Assembly (NCBI GenBank): GCA_023406225.1
Contig: JAEXWS010000088.1
Span: 1 to 5,310 of the forward strand
DNA from: Bacillota bacterium
GTDB lineage: Bacteria; Bacillota; Clostridia; Oscillospirales; Oscillospiraceae
Direction of reading: 5' to 3'
Length of the DNA stretch: 5,310 bases
The position numbers and the translations under genes were made by a program. Each line of letters begins with the position of its first letter. Position 1 is the stretch's first letter. Below are positions 1 through 5,307 of this stretch, piece by piece. The notes beneath the pieces are model-generated. The model searched no databases. It had not been told where the DNA came from and was given only the letters and a program-made list of their open reading frames with translations.

Positions 1-411
1 GAGGTGGGGGTGGGCCGGGGGGCGCTGCTGCGCCTTTCCGGGCTGACGGTCTCCTACGTGCCCCAGGACACCTCCTGCCTGCGGGGGTCCCTGCGGGAGT
101 ACGTCCGGGCCTGCGGGGCGGACGAGCCCACGCTGCTGGCCATTCTGCGCAAGCTGGGCTTTCCCCGGGAGCAGTTCGGGCGGGACATGGCGGACTGGTC
201 CGCGGGACAGAAAAAACAGGCGCTGCTGGCACGGAGCCTGTGCCAGAGCGCCCATGTGTACGTGTGGGACGAGCCGCTGAACTACCTGGACGTGTGGTCC
301 CGGATGCAGGTGGAGGCGCTGGTGCTGGAGGCGCGGCCCACCATGCTCTTCGTGGAGCACGACGCCGCCTTCCGCCAGAGGATCGCCACCCGGACCGTGA
401 CCCTCACGTAG
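1..411 (+). CDS. ABC-F ATPase, Lsa/CplR-like ribosome-protection type, 3' end only
   Basis: Partial gene: the frame is open from base 1, so the true start lies left of the window, and it ends at TAG 409-411. The visible 136 residues are the second nucleotide-binding domain after its Walker A. They show the Q-loop region (SYVPQDTS, about residues 18-25), a variant ABC signature WSAGQ in place of LSGGQ (about 66-70), Walker B with catalytic glutamate VYVWDEPLN (about 86-94), and the H-loop histidine in FVEHD (about 117-121). The phrase WDEPLNYLDV and the short tail right after the H-loop, with no C-terminal extension, are typical of the Lsa/CplR/Vga-like group. Known members of that group bind the ribosome and relieve inhibition by lincosamides, pleuromutilins or streptogramin A; some relatives have no resistance role. 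Family assignment is firm, but a resistance phenotype cannot be read from this fragment. Its end overlaps the convergent transporter gene by 8 bp. Confidence 0.9.
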   Translation, partial: EVGVGRGALLRLSGLTVSYVPQDTSCLRGSLREYVRACGADEPTLLAILRKLGFPREQFGRDMADWSAGQKKQALLARSLCQSAHVYVWDEPLNYLDVWSRMQVEALVLEARPTMLFVEHDAAFRQRIATRTVTLT

Positions 412-1294
412 AGGCGCCCGCCCGGCCCCATTTGGCGGAGAGCAGCATCCCCGCCAGCACGAGCGCCGCCCCCAGCAGGCCCCGGGGACCCAGCGTCTCG
501 TGGAGGAAGAGCCGCCCCAAAAGGGCGGCGGTCAGGGGGTTCAGGGCGCAGAACATCCCCGCCCGGTCGGCGGTGGTGCCCCGCTGGGCCATGGGCTGGA
601 AGGTGGAGCCGAAGGCGCTGCACACCAGGGAGAGGGCCAGGACCAGCCCCCACTCCCTGCCCGTGGCGGGCAGGCGGGGCGACTCCAGCAGGAATGCCGC
701 CGCCAGGCTGAACAGGCCCACGAAGCCCACCTGGACGATGCCCATGGTCAAAGGCTCCGCCTGGTGGGAAAAGCGGTCCGTCGTCAGGATGGCCGCGGCG
801 TACAACACCGCCGCCAGCAGGCACCAGACCTCGCCGCCCCGCCAGCCGGGCACGCCGTTTCGGAAGGTCAAAAGACCGATGCCCAGCAGCGTCACCCCCG
901 CGCCGGCCAGCACGGCGGGCCTGGGCGGGCGGCGGCGGAGCCCCGCGTCCATCAGCGGCACGAACACCACGGCGGTATTTTCCAGGAAGGAGGTGGTGGC
1001 GGAGTCCGTGAGCCGCAGGCCCGTCAGCTCCGCCGAGAGGGTCAGGAAGAACAGCGCGCCCAAAACCGCCCCCCGCCGGAGGACCGGACGGGTCACCGTT
1101 CGCAGCCTCCTCCAAAACAGGGCGGCCAGCAGGAAAAAGGCGGGCAGGAACCGCAGCGCCAGCAGGTTGAAGGGCCCCATGGTCTCCATGCCCGTTTTCG
1201 TGAACAGATAAGAGGTGCTGCGGGCGACGACGACCCCCGCCAGCAGCCATTCGGCGCGGCGGCGGTCCAGCCCCGCGGGAGATCCCGTGTTCAT
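404..1294 (-). CDS. EamA/DMT-family transporter (drug/metabolite exporter-like)
   Basis: Predicted integral membrane protein of 296 residues, the usual length for two-repeat EamA transporters. About ten hydrophobic segments can be picked out (near 15-31, 42-61, 74-94, 100-117, 126-143, 155-171, 183-203, 214-233, 244-263, 271-287), forming two EamA repeats at about 15-144 and 155-287. The end of repeat 2 carries the family pattern GRLFLHETLGP (260-270) followed by a glycine-rich last helix; repeat 1 has the LLALRFLPA motif (45-53) common in the family. Members move small metabolites such as amino acids, nucleosides or drugs across the cytoplasmic membrane; the substrate cannot be predicted here. 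The ATG at 1294 is supported by AGAAGG 7-8 bases upstream. Its stop overlaps the convergent ABC-F gene, with no room for a separate terminator. It lies 67 bp downstream of the DUF5131 gene on the same strand and may have its own promoter in that gap. Confidence 0.88.
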   Translation of the reverse strand: MNTGSPAGLDRRRAEWLLAGVVVARSTSYLFTKTGMETMGPFNLLALRFLPAFFLLAALFWRRLRTVTRPVLRRGAVLGALFFLTLSAELTGLRLTDSATTSFLENTAVVFVPLMDAGLRRRPPRPAVLAGAGVTLLGIGLLTFRNGVPGWRGGEVWCLLAAVLYAAAILTTDRFSHQAEPLTMGIVQVGFVGLFSLAAAFLLESPRLPATGREWGLVLALSLVCSAFGSTFQPMAQRGTTADRAGMFCALNPLTAALLGRLFLHETLGPRGLLGAALVLAGMLLSAKWGRAGAST

Positions 1295-1301
1295 CCAAAT
1301 G

Positions 1302-1307
1302 CCTTCT
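1302..1307 (-). promoter_or_regulatory. ribosome binding site of the EamA transporter
   Basis: Read on the minus strand this is AGAAGG, seven bases before the ATG at 1294 (bases 1295-1301). It supports that start over in-frame alternatives further into the protein. Confidence 0.65.
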
Positions 1308-1324
1308 TTCGTTCCTGCCGGCGG

Positions 1325-1348
1325 CCGCGCGATGCATAAAGCGCGCGG
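1325..1348. repeat. 7-bp perfect inverted repeat in the DUF5131-EamA gap
   Basis: CCGCGCG (1325-1331) and CGCGCGG (1342-1348) are exact reverse complements around a 10-base AT-richer centre containing ATGCAT. As RNA it could form a strong GC hairpin. On the minus strand no T-run follows. On the plus strand the T5 run (1356-1360) begins seven bases beyond the stem, so it is a poor intrinsic terminator on either strand. An operator or a weak transcript-end hairpin for the DUF5131 gene are the alternatives. In such GC-rich DNA a repeat of this kind can also arise by chance. Confidence 0.4.
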
Positions 1349-1365
1349 GACGGCGTTTTTGTCAA
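1336..1365 (-). promoter_or_regulatory. candidate promoter for the EamA transporter, with an inverted repeat over its -10
   Basis: On the minus strand a perfect TTGACA (1365-1360) overlaps the TGA stop of the DUF5131 gene. The best-placed -10, CTTTAT (1341-1336) after an 18-base spacer, matches TATAAT at only 3 of 6 positions. A start near 1329 would give a leader of about 35 bases including the AGAAGG site. The perfect -35 is encouraging and the weak -10 is not. A 7-bp inverted repeat (1325-1331 and 1342-1348) flanks the -10, which would suit an operator and an activated or repressed promoter. Chance occurrence is possible. Confidence 0.3.
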
Positions 1366-2084
1366 AAGAGCCTCTTTTCGTCTGAGAGGTCGATGCCCAG
1401 CTCCCTGGCCGCCCGGGCCTGCTGGAATGGATTGATTTTTTCCACCGTGCCGCCGCGCCTGAACAGGGATCCGGTGTTTTTGAACCAGAACGTCACGTTT
1501 GCCGCCGCGCATTGCTCACGGATGGCGCGCACCCACGCATAGTCGCAGACCCGGGCGTCCCGCCCCGTCTCGCCGCCCACGGTGACGTGGTCCACCCCGG
1601 GAAGGTACGCCGTCAGGTCGATGGCCTCCAAAAGCGGCGCGCAGGCGATGAAGCGCCGCTTGACGGGGAAGGACAGGAACAGCGGAAGCCGCTGGTCGGC
1701 CAATGCCTGGGTCTCCACCGTGCATCCCAGATGCACGTTGTCATACCCCGCGCCCCAGTCGGAGGGGAGGGAGACGGGAAAGCGCTCGATCCGCTTCGTC
1801 AGGATCAGAAAGTCGATGTCCCTCCGCTCCCTTATGAACGCCCAGGCCTCTTTGCGCCACTCGTCCGCCTCGGGAAGAAAAAAGTCCGTTGCAAAGCAGG
1901 TGGCCAGAATTTTGTCCCCCTTGATCCTGTATGCGCCCTTGGCGTTTTTTTGGACCGGCCAATCGAATTTGTCCGTTTTTTCGATCGTGTTTTGGCCGTA
2001 CCGCTTGGCGTGGGGGCCATAAAAGTAGCAGTTTGCGCAGCCGTCGCTGATGGGACGGCAGCCTGTCCACGGTTCCCAGTTCAC
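1362..2084 (-). CDS. DUF5131 family protein (phage Gp37/Gp68-like), three-cysteine radical-SAM-like motif
   Basis: A 240-residue protein of the DUF5131 family (Pfam PF07505). Family hallmarks in order: NWEPWTGC at the N terminus; cysteines C9, C16 and C19 in a C-x6-C-x2-C pattern ending GCANCY; ATDFFLPEADEWR (65-77); FLILTKRIERF (92-102); GCTVETQ (120-126); VTVGGETGRDAR (167-178); FWFKNTG (199-205). The cysteine cluster resembles the iron-sulfur-binding motif of radical SAM enzymes, and the family is sometimes found beside a partner protein called TcmP; no such partner is in this window. The reaction is not known to me. The start is set at GTG 2084 because AAGGAGG lies five bases upstream and the family normally begins MNWEP/VNWEP. 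Sampled GC is about 54% (130 of 240 bases at 1801-2040), against 75-82% in neighbouring genes, which suggests acquisition by transfer. An A7 run near codons 45-47 (bases 1945-1951) keeps the frame. Confidence 0.88.
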   Translation of the reverse strand: MNWEPWTGCRPISDGCANCYFYGPHAKRYGQNTIEKTDKFDWPVQKNAKGAYRIKGDKILATCFATDFFLPEADEWRKEAWAFIRERRDIDFLILTKRIERFPVSLPSDWGAGYDNVHLGCTVETQALADQRLPLFLSFPVKRRFIACAPLLEAIDLTAYLPGVDHVTVGGETGRDARVCDYAWVRAIREQCAAANVTFWFKNTGSLFRRGGTVEKINPFQQARAARELGIDLSDEKRLF

Positions 2085-2089
2085 AGCAT

Positions 2090-2096
2090 CCTCCTT
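2090..2096 (-). promoter_or_regulatory. ribosome binding site that fixes the GTG start of the DUF5131 gene
   Basis: AAGGAGG on the minus strand lies five bases before GTG at 2084-2082. The only in-frame ATG further upstream is at 2129, inside the arm of the hairpin and with no such site. The ATG directly after the Shine-Dalgarno sequence (2089-2087) is in another frame and meets TGA after one further codon, so it is not a real start. Confidence 0.8.
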
Positions 2097-2114
2097 ATCC
2101 GCCGCCCATCCGCA

Positions 2115-2151
2115 CAAAGCGGCAGCCACAGGTCTCGTGGCTGCCGCTTTG
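2115..2151 (-). terminator. 15-bp perfect hairpin after the RluA-ABM gene pair; probable terminator or attenuator
   Basis: Arms 2115-2129 and 2137-2151 are exact 15-bp reverse complements around a 7-base loop. One bulged A (2114) allows three further pairs (CGC 2111-2113 with GCG 2152-2154). It begins 16 bases after the ABM stop codon, the classic place for a terminator on the minus strand. AAA and TTT at the stem base stand in for the A and U tracts, but no T-run follows on either strand, so termination may be partial or stabilising. Only about 30 bases separate it from the DUF5131 start, so that gene may depend on read-through. Confidence 0.6.
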
Positions 2152-2167
2152 GCGTGGGCGGTCCCGC

Positions 2168-2452
2168 TCAGTGATCGAATTTGTCGATGGTGACGCGCTC
2201 GCAGTATTGGGCCTTCAGCGCCTGGAGCCTGGCGAACATCTCCGTCTGGCAGTGGGCCTGCTGGAGGGCCGGGTCCGTCCAGGTCTCCACCAGCAGAAGG
2301 TCGTCCGGGCGTTCGGCGGCAAAGAAATAGTCGTACTTCACGTTGCCGTCCTCCCTTTGGGAGTTCTCACGGACGCCCAGTTCCGTGAGCGCGCGGTAAA
2401 AGGCCTCCCGCTGGGCGCTCTTGCAGTGATAGGTGACGTTCCAGGTCAGCAT
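2168..2452 (-). CDS. ABM-domain protein, putative quinol monooxygenase family
   Basis: A 94-residue cytoplasmic protein with the antibiotic biosynthesis monooxygenase (ABM, PF03992) ferredoxin-like fold pattern. It has a first strand LTWNVTYHC (2-10), a helix with AFYRALTELG (17-26), then DGNVKYDYFFAAERPDDLLLVE (35-56), the conserved WTDPALQQAH (58-67) and the helix MFARLQALK (72-80). The length is normal for single-domain YgiN-like members, which usually act as dimers on small aromatic or quinone substrates; many have no proven enzyme activity, so the substrate is left open. The ATG at 2452 has AGGAGG eight bases upstream, placed inside the last codons of the RluA-family gene, only 3 bp away. 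Translation is therefore probably coupled to that gene, although I know of no functional link between the two. Confidence 0.85.
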   Translation of the reverse strand: MLTWNVTYHCKSAQREAFYRALTELGVRENSQREDGNVKYDYFFAAERPDDLLLVETWTDPALQQAHCQTEMFARLQALKAQYCERVTIDKFDH

Positions 2453-2455
2453 GGT

Positions 2456-3367
2456 TCATTCCTCCTCGTTTTGTTCGGAAAATGCGGGAAACAGCCCCGC
2501 CATGTCCCTGGGCAGGGGCGCGGTCAGGTGCAGGACCTCTCCCGTGACGGGATGGGTCAGGTCCAGAGCATAGGAGTGCAGGGCGGGCCGGGGGATAAGG
2601 GCCGGGTCCTCCCGGCCGTACAGCCAGTCCCCCGCCAGGGGACAACCGAGAAAGGCCATGTGGACCCGGAGCTGGTGGGTTCGCCCCGTCTCCGGCAGCA
2701 GCTTCACCAGGGACAGACCGTTTCCCTCCGCCAGGACCTCGTAGCGGGACACGGCGCGGGCGCCGTCCGGGCGGACCATGCGGCGGACGGCGGAGCGCTC
2801 GTCCCGGCCGATGGGCGCGTCCACGGTCCCGCGCCGCGGCTCCGGACAGCCCACGCAGACCGCCCGGTACTCCCGGCGGAAGCGGTCCGTGTGCGCCGCG
2901 CGGCGGAGCAGGTCGTGGACATAGCCGCTCTTGGCCACCGCCATCAGCCCCGTGGTGCCCTTGTCCAGGCGGCTCACCGCGTGGAAGAGGAAGTCCGTCC
3001 CCCGCTGCCGGGCCAATGCCCCCGCCACGGTGGGAGTGCCGGGCAGAAAATTGGAGACGTGAGCCGTCATGCCCGCGGGCTTGTCCACCACCAGCAGATG
3101 CCCGTCCTCCCACACGATGGGAAGCGGCCAGTCGCCGGGGACCACAGGGACCTTGGGCGGGCGGTGGTCGCCGGTCTCCACGGCCAGCACGTCCCCCGCC
3201 CGGAGGACGCGGGTGGTGCGGGCGCGCTCCCCGTTCACCAGGATGCCGGTCTCCGCCCTGGTCAGGCGGGAGACGGCGTGGGAGGAGAAGTGGAGCCCGG
3301 CCTTGAGGATATGGCGGACGGTGGAGCCGTCCTCCTCCGGCGAGATGGTTTTGACGATGGTTTCCAT
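2456..3367 (-). CDS. RluA-family RNA pseudouridine synthase
   Basis: A 303-residue enzyme that would isomerise specific uridines to pseudouridine in rRNA or tRNA. An S4-like RNA-binding region covers about residues 14-68 (SSHAVSRLTRAETGILVNGERA, then LRAGDVL). The catalytic domain follows: LLVVDKPAGM (91-100), the catalytic motif HAVSRLDKGTTGL (129-141) with the nucleophilic aspartate at D135, and the second family signature ETGRTHQLRVHMAFLGCPLAGDWLYG (226-251). Length and order match complete RluA/RluD-type proteins; which site it modifies cannot be told. The ATG at 3367 gives a normal S4 N terminus but has only a weak ribosome binding site (GAAAGG about 13 bases upstream). It is the first gene of a minus-strand pair with the ABM gene and is divergent from the Uup-like gene across a 115-bp gap. 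Confidence 0.93.
   Translation of the reverse strand: METIVKTISPEEDGSTVRHILKAGLHFSSHAVSRLTRAETGILVNGERARTTRVLRAGDVLAVETGDHRPPKVPVVPGDWPLPIVWEDGHLLVVDKPAGMTAHVSNFLPGTPTVAGALARQRGTDFLFHAVSRLDKGTTGLMAVAKSGYVHDLLRRAAHTDRFRREYRAVCVGCPEPRRGTVDAPIGRDERSAVRRMVRPDGARAVSRYEVLAEGNGLSLVKLLPETGRTHQLRVHMAFLGCPLAGDWLYGREDPALIPRPALHSYALDLTHPVTGEVLHLTAPLPRDMAGLFPAFSEQNEEE
2461..2466 (-). promoter_or_regulatory. ribosome binding site of the ABM gene, inside the 3' end of the RluA gene
   Basis: AGGAGG on the minus strand lies within the glutamate codons that end the pseudouridine synthase (QNEEE), eight bases before ATG 2452. This arrangement favours translational coupling of the two genes. Confidence 0.8.
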
Positions 3368-3399
3368 AGGCGCTGATCCAACCTTTCGTCCCCAAGAAT

Positions 3400-3428
3400 A
3401 TCACAAAGTTCCCGGTTTGCATAGCCAA
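3400..3428 (-). promoter_or_regulatory. candidate promoter for the RluA-ABM pair
   Basis: On the minus strand TTGGCT (3428-3423, 4 of 6 to TTGACA) and TGTGAT (3405-3400, 4 of 6 to TATAAT) are spaced by exactly 17 bases. A start near 3393 would give a leader of about 26 bases. Both boxes are imperfect. The -35 overlaps that of the divergent promoter, so the two could influence each other. Confidence 0.35.
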
Positions 3429-3450
3429 AAGCGCGTTTCCGTGGTAGAAT
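3422..3450 (+). promoter_or_regulatory. candidate extended -10 promoter for the Uup-like ABC-F gene
   Basis: TGGTAGAAT (3442-3450) is an extended -10: TG, one base, then TAGAAT, with 5 of 6 matches to TATAAT. Seventeen bases upstream is a weak -35, TAGCCA (3422-3427, 4 of 6), tolerable for an extended -10 promoter. The predicted start near 3457 leaves a leader of about 26 bases that holds the AAGGAGG site. A short inverted repeat (CGTGG 3440-3444, CCACG 3455-3459) encloses the -10. Confidence 0.6.
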
Positions 3451-3463
3451 AACTCCACGAGTT
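3451..3463. repeat. 13-bp palindrome at the predicted transcription start of the Uup-like gene
   Basis: AACTC (3451-3455), a 3-base centre, and GAGTT (3459-3463) are exact inverted arms immediately downstream of the -10 box. The position suits a repressor operator. A T6 run (3462-3467) follows, so a tiny terminator-like hairpin is an alternative reading. The short arms make chance likely. Confidence 0.3.
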
Positions 3464-3469
3464 TTTTAC

Positions 3470-3476
3470 AAGGAGG
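3470..3476 (+). promoter_or_regulatory. ribosome binding site of the Uup-like ABC-F gene
   Basis: AAGGAGG, a near-perfect anti-16S match, lies six bases before ATG 3483 and fixes that start. Confidence 0.85.
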
Positions 3477-3482
3477 CGCCCC

Positions 3483-5261
3483 ATGCTGTTATCCGCGGAA
3501 CATCTCTCCATCAATTTCGGCAGCCGCCAGCTTTTGTCCGACGTGAACCTGTACCTGAACGAGGGGGACCGGGTGGGCGTCATCGGCGTGAACGGCACCG
3601 GGAAATCCACGCTTTTGAAGGTCCTGGCGGGCCTGACGGAGCCGGACGCGGGCACGGTCTCCCGCGACCCCAACGTGCAGGTGAGCTTCCTCGCCCAGAA
3701 TCCGGCCATGGAGGAGCGCGCCACGGTGCTGGAGCAGGTGTTCCTCCACTTCCCGGCGGAATTCCGGGAGCTAAACGAGTACGAGGCCAAGGCCATGCTG
3801 AACAAGCTGGGAGTGACCGACTTCGGGCAGAAGGTGGGGACCCTCTCCGGCGGGCAGCGCAAGCGGGTGGCCCTGGCGGCGGCCCTGATCCACCCGGCGG
3901 ACATCCTGGTGCTGGACGAGCCCACCAACCATCTGGACAGCGAGATGGTGGCCTGGCTGGAGGACTGGCTCCGGCGGTTCAAGGGGGGGTTGCTCATGGT
4001 GACCCACGACCGCTACTTCCTGGAGCGGGTGGTGAACCACATCACGGAGCTCTCCCGGGGGAAGCTGTACCATTACGAGGCCAACTACTCCAGGTATCTG
4101 GAGCTGAAGGAGCAGCGCGCCGAGATGGCCGAGGCCAGCGAGCGCAAGCGCCAGTCCATTCTCCGGGTGGAGCGGGAGTGGATCATGCGGGGCTGCCGGG
4201 CCCGCACCACCAAATCCAGGGAGCGCGTCCAGCGTTATGAGGCCCTGCTGGGCCGGGACGGGCCGGAGAGCGACGAGGCGGTGCAGCTCTCGGCGGCCGC
4301 TAGCCGCCTGGGAAAGAAGATCATCGAGCTGCGGGGCGTGACGAAGGCCTTTGACGGGCGGACGGTGGTGGCGGATTTCTCCTACAATCTGCTGCGCGGC
4401 GACCGCATCGGCATCGTGGGCCGCAACGGCGCGGGAAAATCCACCCTGCTGAATCTGATCGCCGGGGAGCTTGCCCCGGACGCGGGGAGCGTGGAGACCG
4501 GGGCCACGGTGAAGATCGGCCATTTTTCCCAGGAGGGGCGGGAGCTGGATTTGGACCAGCGGGTGTACGACTTCATCCACTCCATCGCGGACGAGGTGAG
4601 GACCGACGAGGGGACCTTCTCCGCCAATCAGATGATGGAGCGGTTTTTGTTCCCGGGGGACCTCCAGTCCGTGCCCATCGGGCGGCTCTCCGGCGGGGAG
4701 CGGCGGCGGCTGTACCTGCTGTCCGTGCTGATGGCGGCGCCCAACGTCCTGCTGCTGGACGAGCCCACCAACGATCTGGACGTGACCACCCTCTCCATTC
4801 TGGAGGATTATCTGCAGGGCTTTCCCGGGCCCATCCTGGCGGTGTCCCACGACCGCTTTTTCCTGGATAAGCTGGCGGAGTCCATCTTTGAGGTCCGGGG
4901 CGGTGGAGAGATCCGCCGCTGGACGGGAAACTGGAGCGACTGGATGCGCCTGCGCCGGGAGGAGGACGCCCCCGCCAGGGCGGAAAAGCCCAAGGCGGCG
5001 GCGGTCCGGCCCCGGGAGCGGAAGCTGAAGTTCTCCTACAAGGAGCAGCTGGAGTTTGAGAGCATCGACGCCGAGCTTGCAGCCCTGGAGAAAGAGGCGG
5101 CGGAGTGCGCCGCCGCCCAGGGCCTGTGCGGCAGCGACTACGTGAAGCTCCAGGAGCTCCAGGCCCGGCAGGCGGAGGTGGAGGCCCGCCTGGAGGAAAA
5201 GACGGAGCGGTGGATGTATCTAAACGAGCTGAAAGAGCGCATCGACGCGCAAAACGGCTGA
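3483..5261 (+). CDS. ABC-F family ATPase, Uup/YfmR-like
   Basis: Complete 592-residue soluble protein with two ABC nucleotide-binding domains and no membrane segments. Domain 1: Walker A GVNGTGKST (35-43), signature LSGGQ (121-125), Walker B ILVLDEPTN (141-149), H-loop THDRYF (174-179). The interdomain linker (about 195-280) is charged and contains WIMRGCRARTTKSRERV (233-249), which resembles the Uup linker. Domain 2: Walker A GRNGAGKST (313-321), LSGGE (402-406), VLLLDEPTN (422-430), SHDRFF (455-460). Both catalytic glutamates (E146, E427) are present. A lysine- and proline-rich joint (about 495-515) leads to a charged C-terminal coiled coil (about 516-592), the mark of Uup/YfmR-type ABC-F proteins. 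These bind the ribosome and help resolve stalled or difficult translation. Family is sure; Uup rather than another ABC-F branch is likely. It is transcribed away from the RluA gene and appears monocistronic within the window. Confidence 0.93.
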   Translation: MLLSAEHLSINFGSRQLLSDVNLYLNEGDRVGVIGVNGTGKSTLLKVLAGLTEPDAGTVSRDPNVQVSFLAQNPAMEERATVLEQVFLHFPAEFRELNEYEAKAMLNKLGVTDFGQKVGTLSGGQRKRVALAAALIHPADILVLDEPTNHLDSEMVAWLEDWLRRFKGGLLMVTHDRYFLERVVNHITELSRGKLYHYEANYSRYLELKEQRAEMAEASERKRQSILRVEREWIMRGCRARTTKSRERVQRYEALLGRDGPESDEAVQLSAAASRLGKKIIELRGVTKAFDGRTVVADFSYNLLRGDRIGIVGRNGAGKSTLLNLIAGELAPDAGSVETGATVKIGHFSQEGRELDLDQRVYDFIHSIADEVRTDEGTFSANQMMERFLFPGDLQSVPIGRLSGGERRRLYLLSVLMAAPNVLLLDEPTNDLDVTTLSILEDYLQGFPGPILAVSHDRFFLDKLAESIFEVRGGGEIRRWTGNWSDWMRLRREEDAPARAEKPKAAAVRPRERKLKFSYKEQLEFESIDAELAALEKEAAECAAAQGLCGSDYVKLQELQARQAEVEARLEEKTERWMYLNELKERIDAQNG

Positions 5262-5262
5262 C

Positions 5263-5307
5263 AAGCCCCGGCTTTCCCGGCGGCAGAGAGGGACCGGCGC
5301 GGCTTTT
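5263..5307 (+). terminator. probable intrinsic terminator of the Uup-like gene
   Basis: Starting one base after the stop codon, three nested paired segments can be drawn: AAGCC (5263-5267) with GGCTT (5301-5305), CCGG (5268-5271) with CCGG (5294-5297), and TCCC (5275-5278) with GGGA (5290-5293). There are two 3-base bulges and an 11-base loop. The stem runs into TTTT (5304-5307). The bulges and short T-run make it a moderate candidate, and the right edge of the window cuts off what follows. Confidence 0.45.

Noticed and set aside
282..1337. A 351-codon minus-strand frame overlapping the EamA transporter and ABC-F end
   Set aside because: The product is a Gly/Pro/Arg-rich sequence without hydrophobic segments, whereas the alternative frame gives a well-formed ten-helix EamA protein with a ribosome binding site.
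240..1339. Long plus-strand frames (240-1211 and 500-1339) downstream of the ABC-F end
   Set aside because: They lie opposite the EamA gene and have shadow composition; no family motif can be seen.
2085..2129. ATG at 2129 as start of the DUF5131 protein (15 residues longer)
   Set aside because: It begins inside the hairpin arm without a ribosome binding site, and the AAGGAGG would fall within the coding sequence. The family N terminus aligns with the GTG at 2084.
2171..3376. A 401-codon open frame on the plus strand opposite the ABM and RluA genes
   Set aside because: It is an antisense shadow in GC-rich DNA. It spans two genes with clear family motifs on the other strand and has a low-complexity translation with no recognisable domain.
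3440..3467. CGTGG/CCACG hairpin followed by T6 as an intrinsic terminator on the plus strand
   Set aside because: No plus-strand gene precedes it, the stem is only 5 bp with a 10-base loop, and it overlaps a good extended -10 box, so a promoter is the better reading.
3771..4850. A 359-codon minus-strand open frame opposite the Uup-like gene
   Set aside because: The complementary strand encodes all the ABC motifs, and the antisense product is rich in Gly, Pro, His and Gln with no domain, as expected from GC-rich shadow frames.
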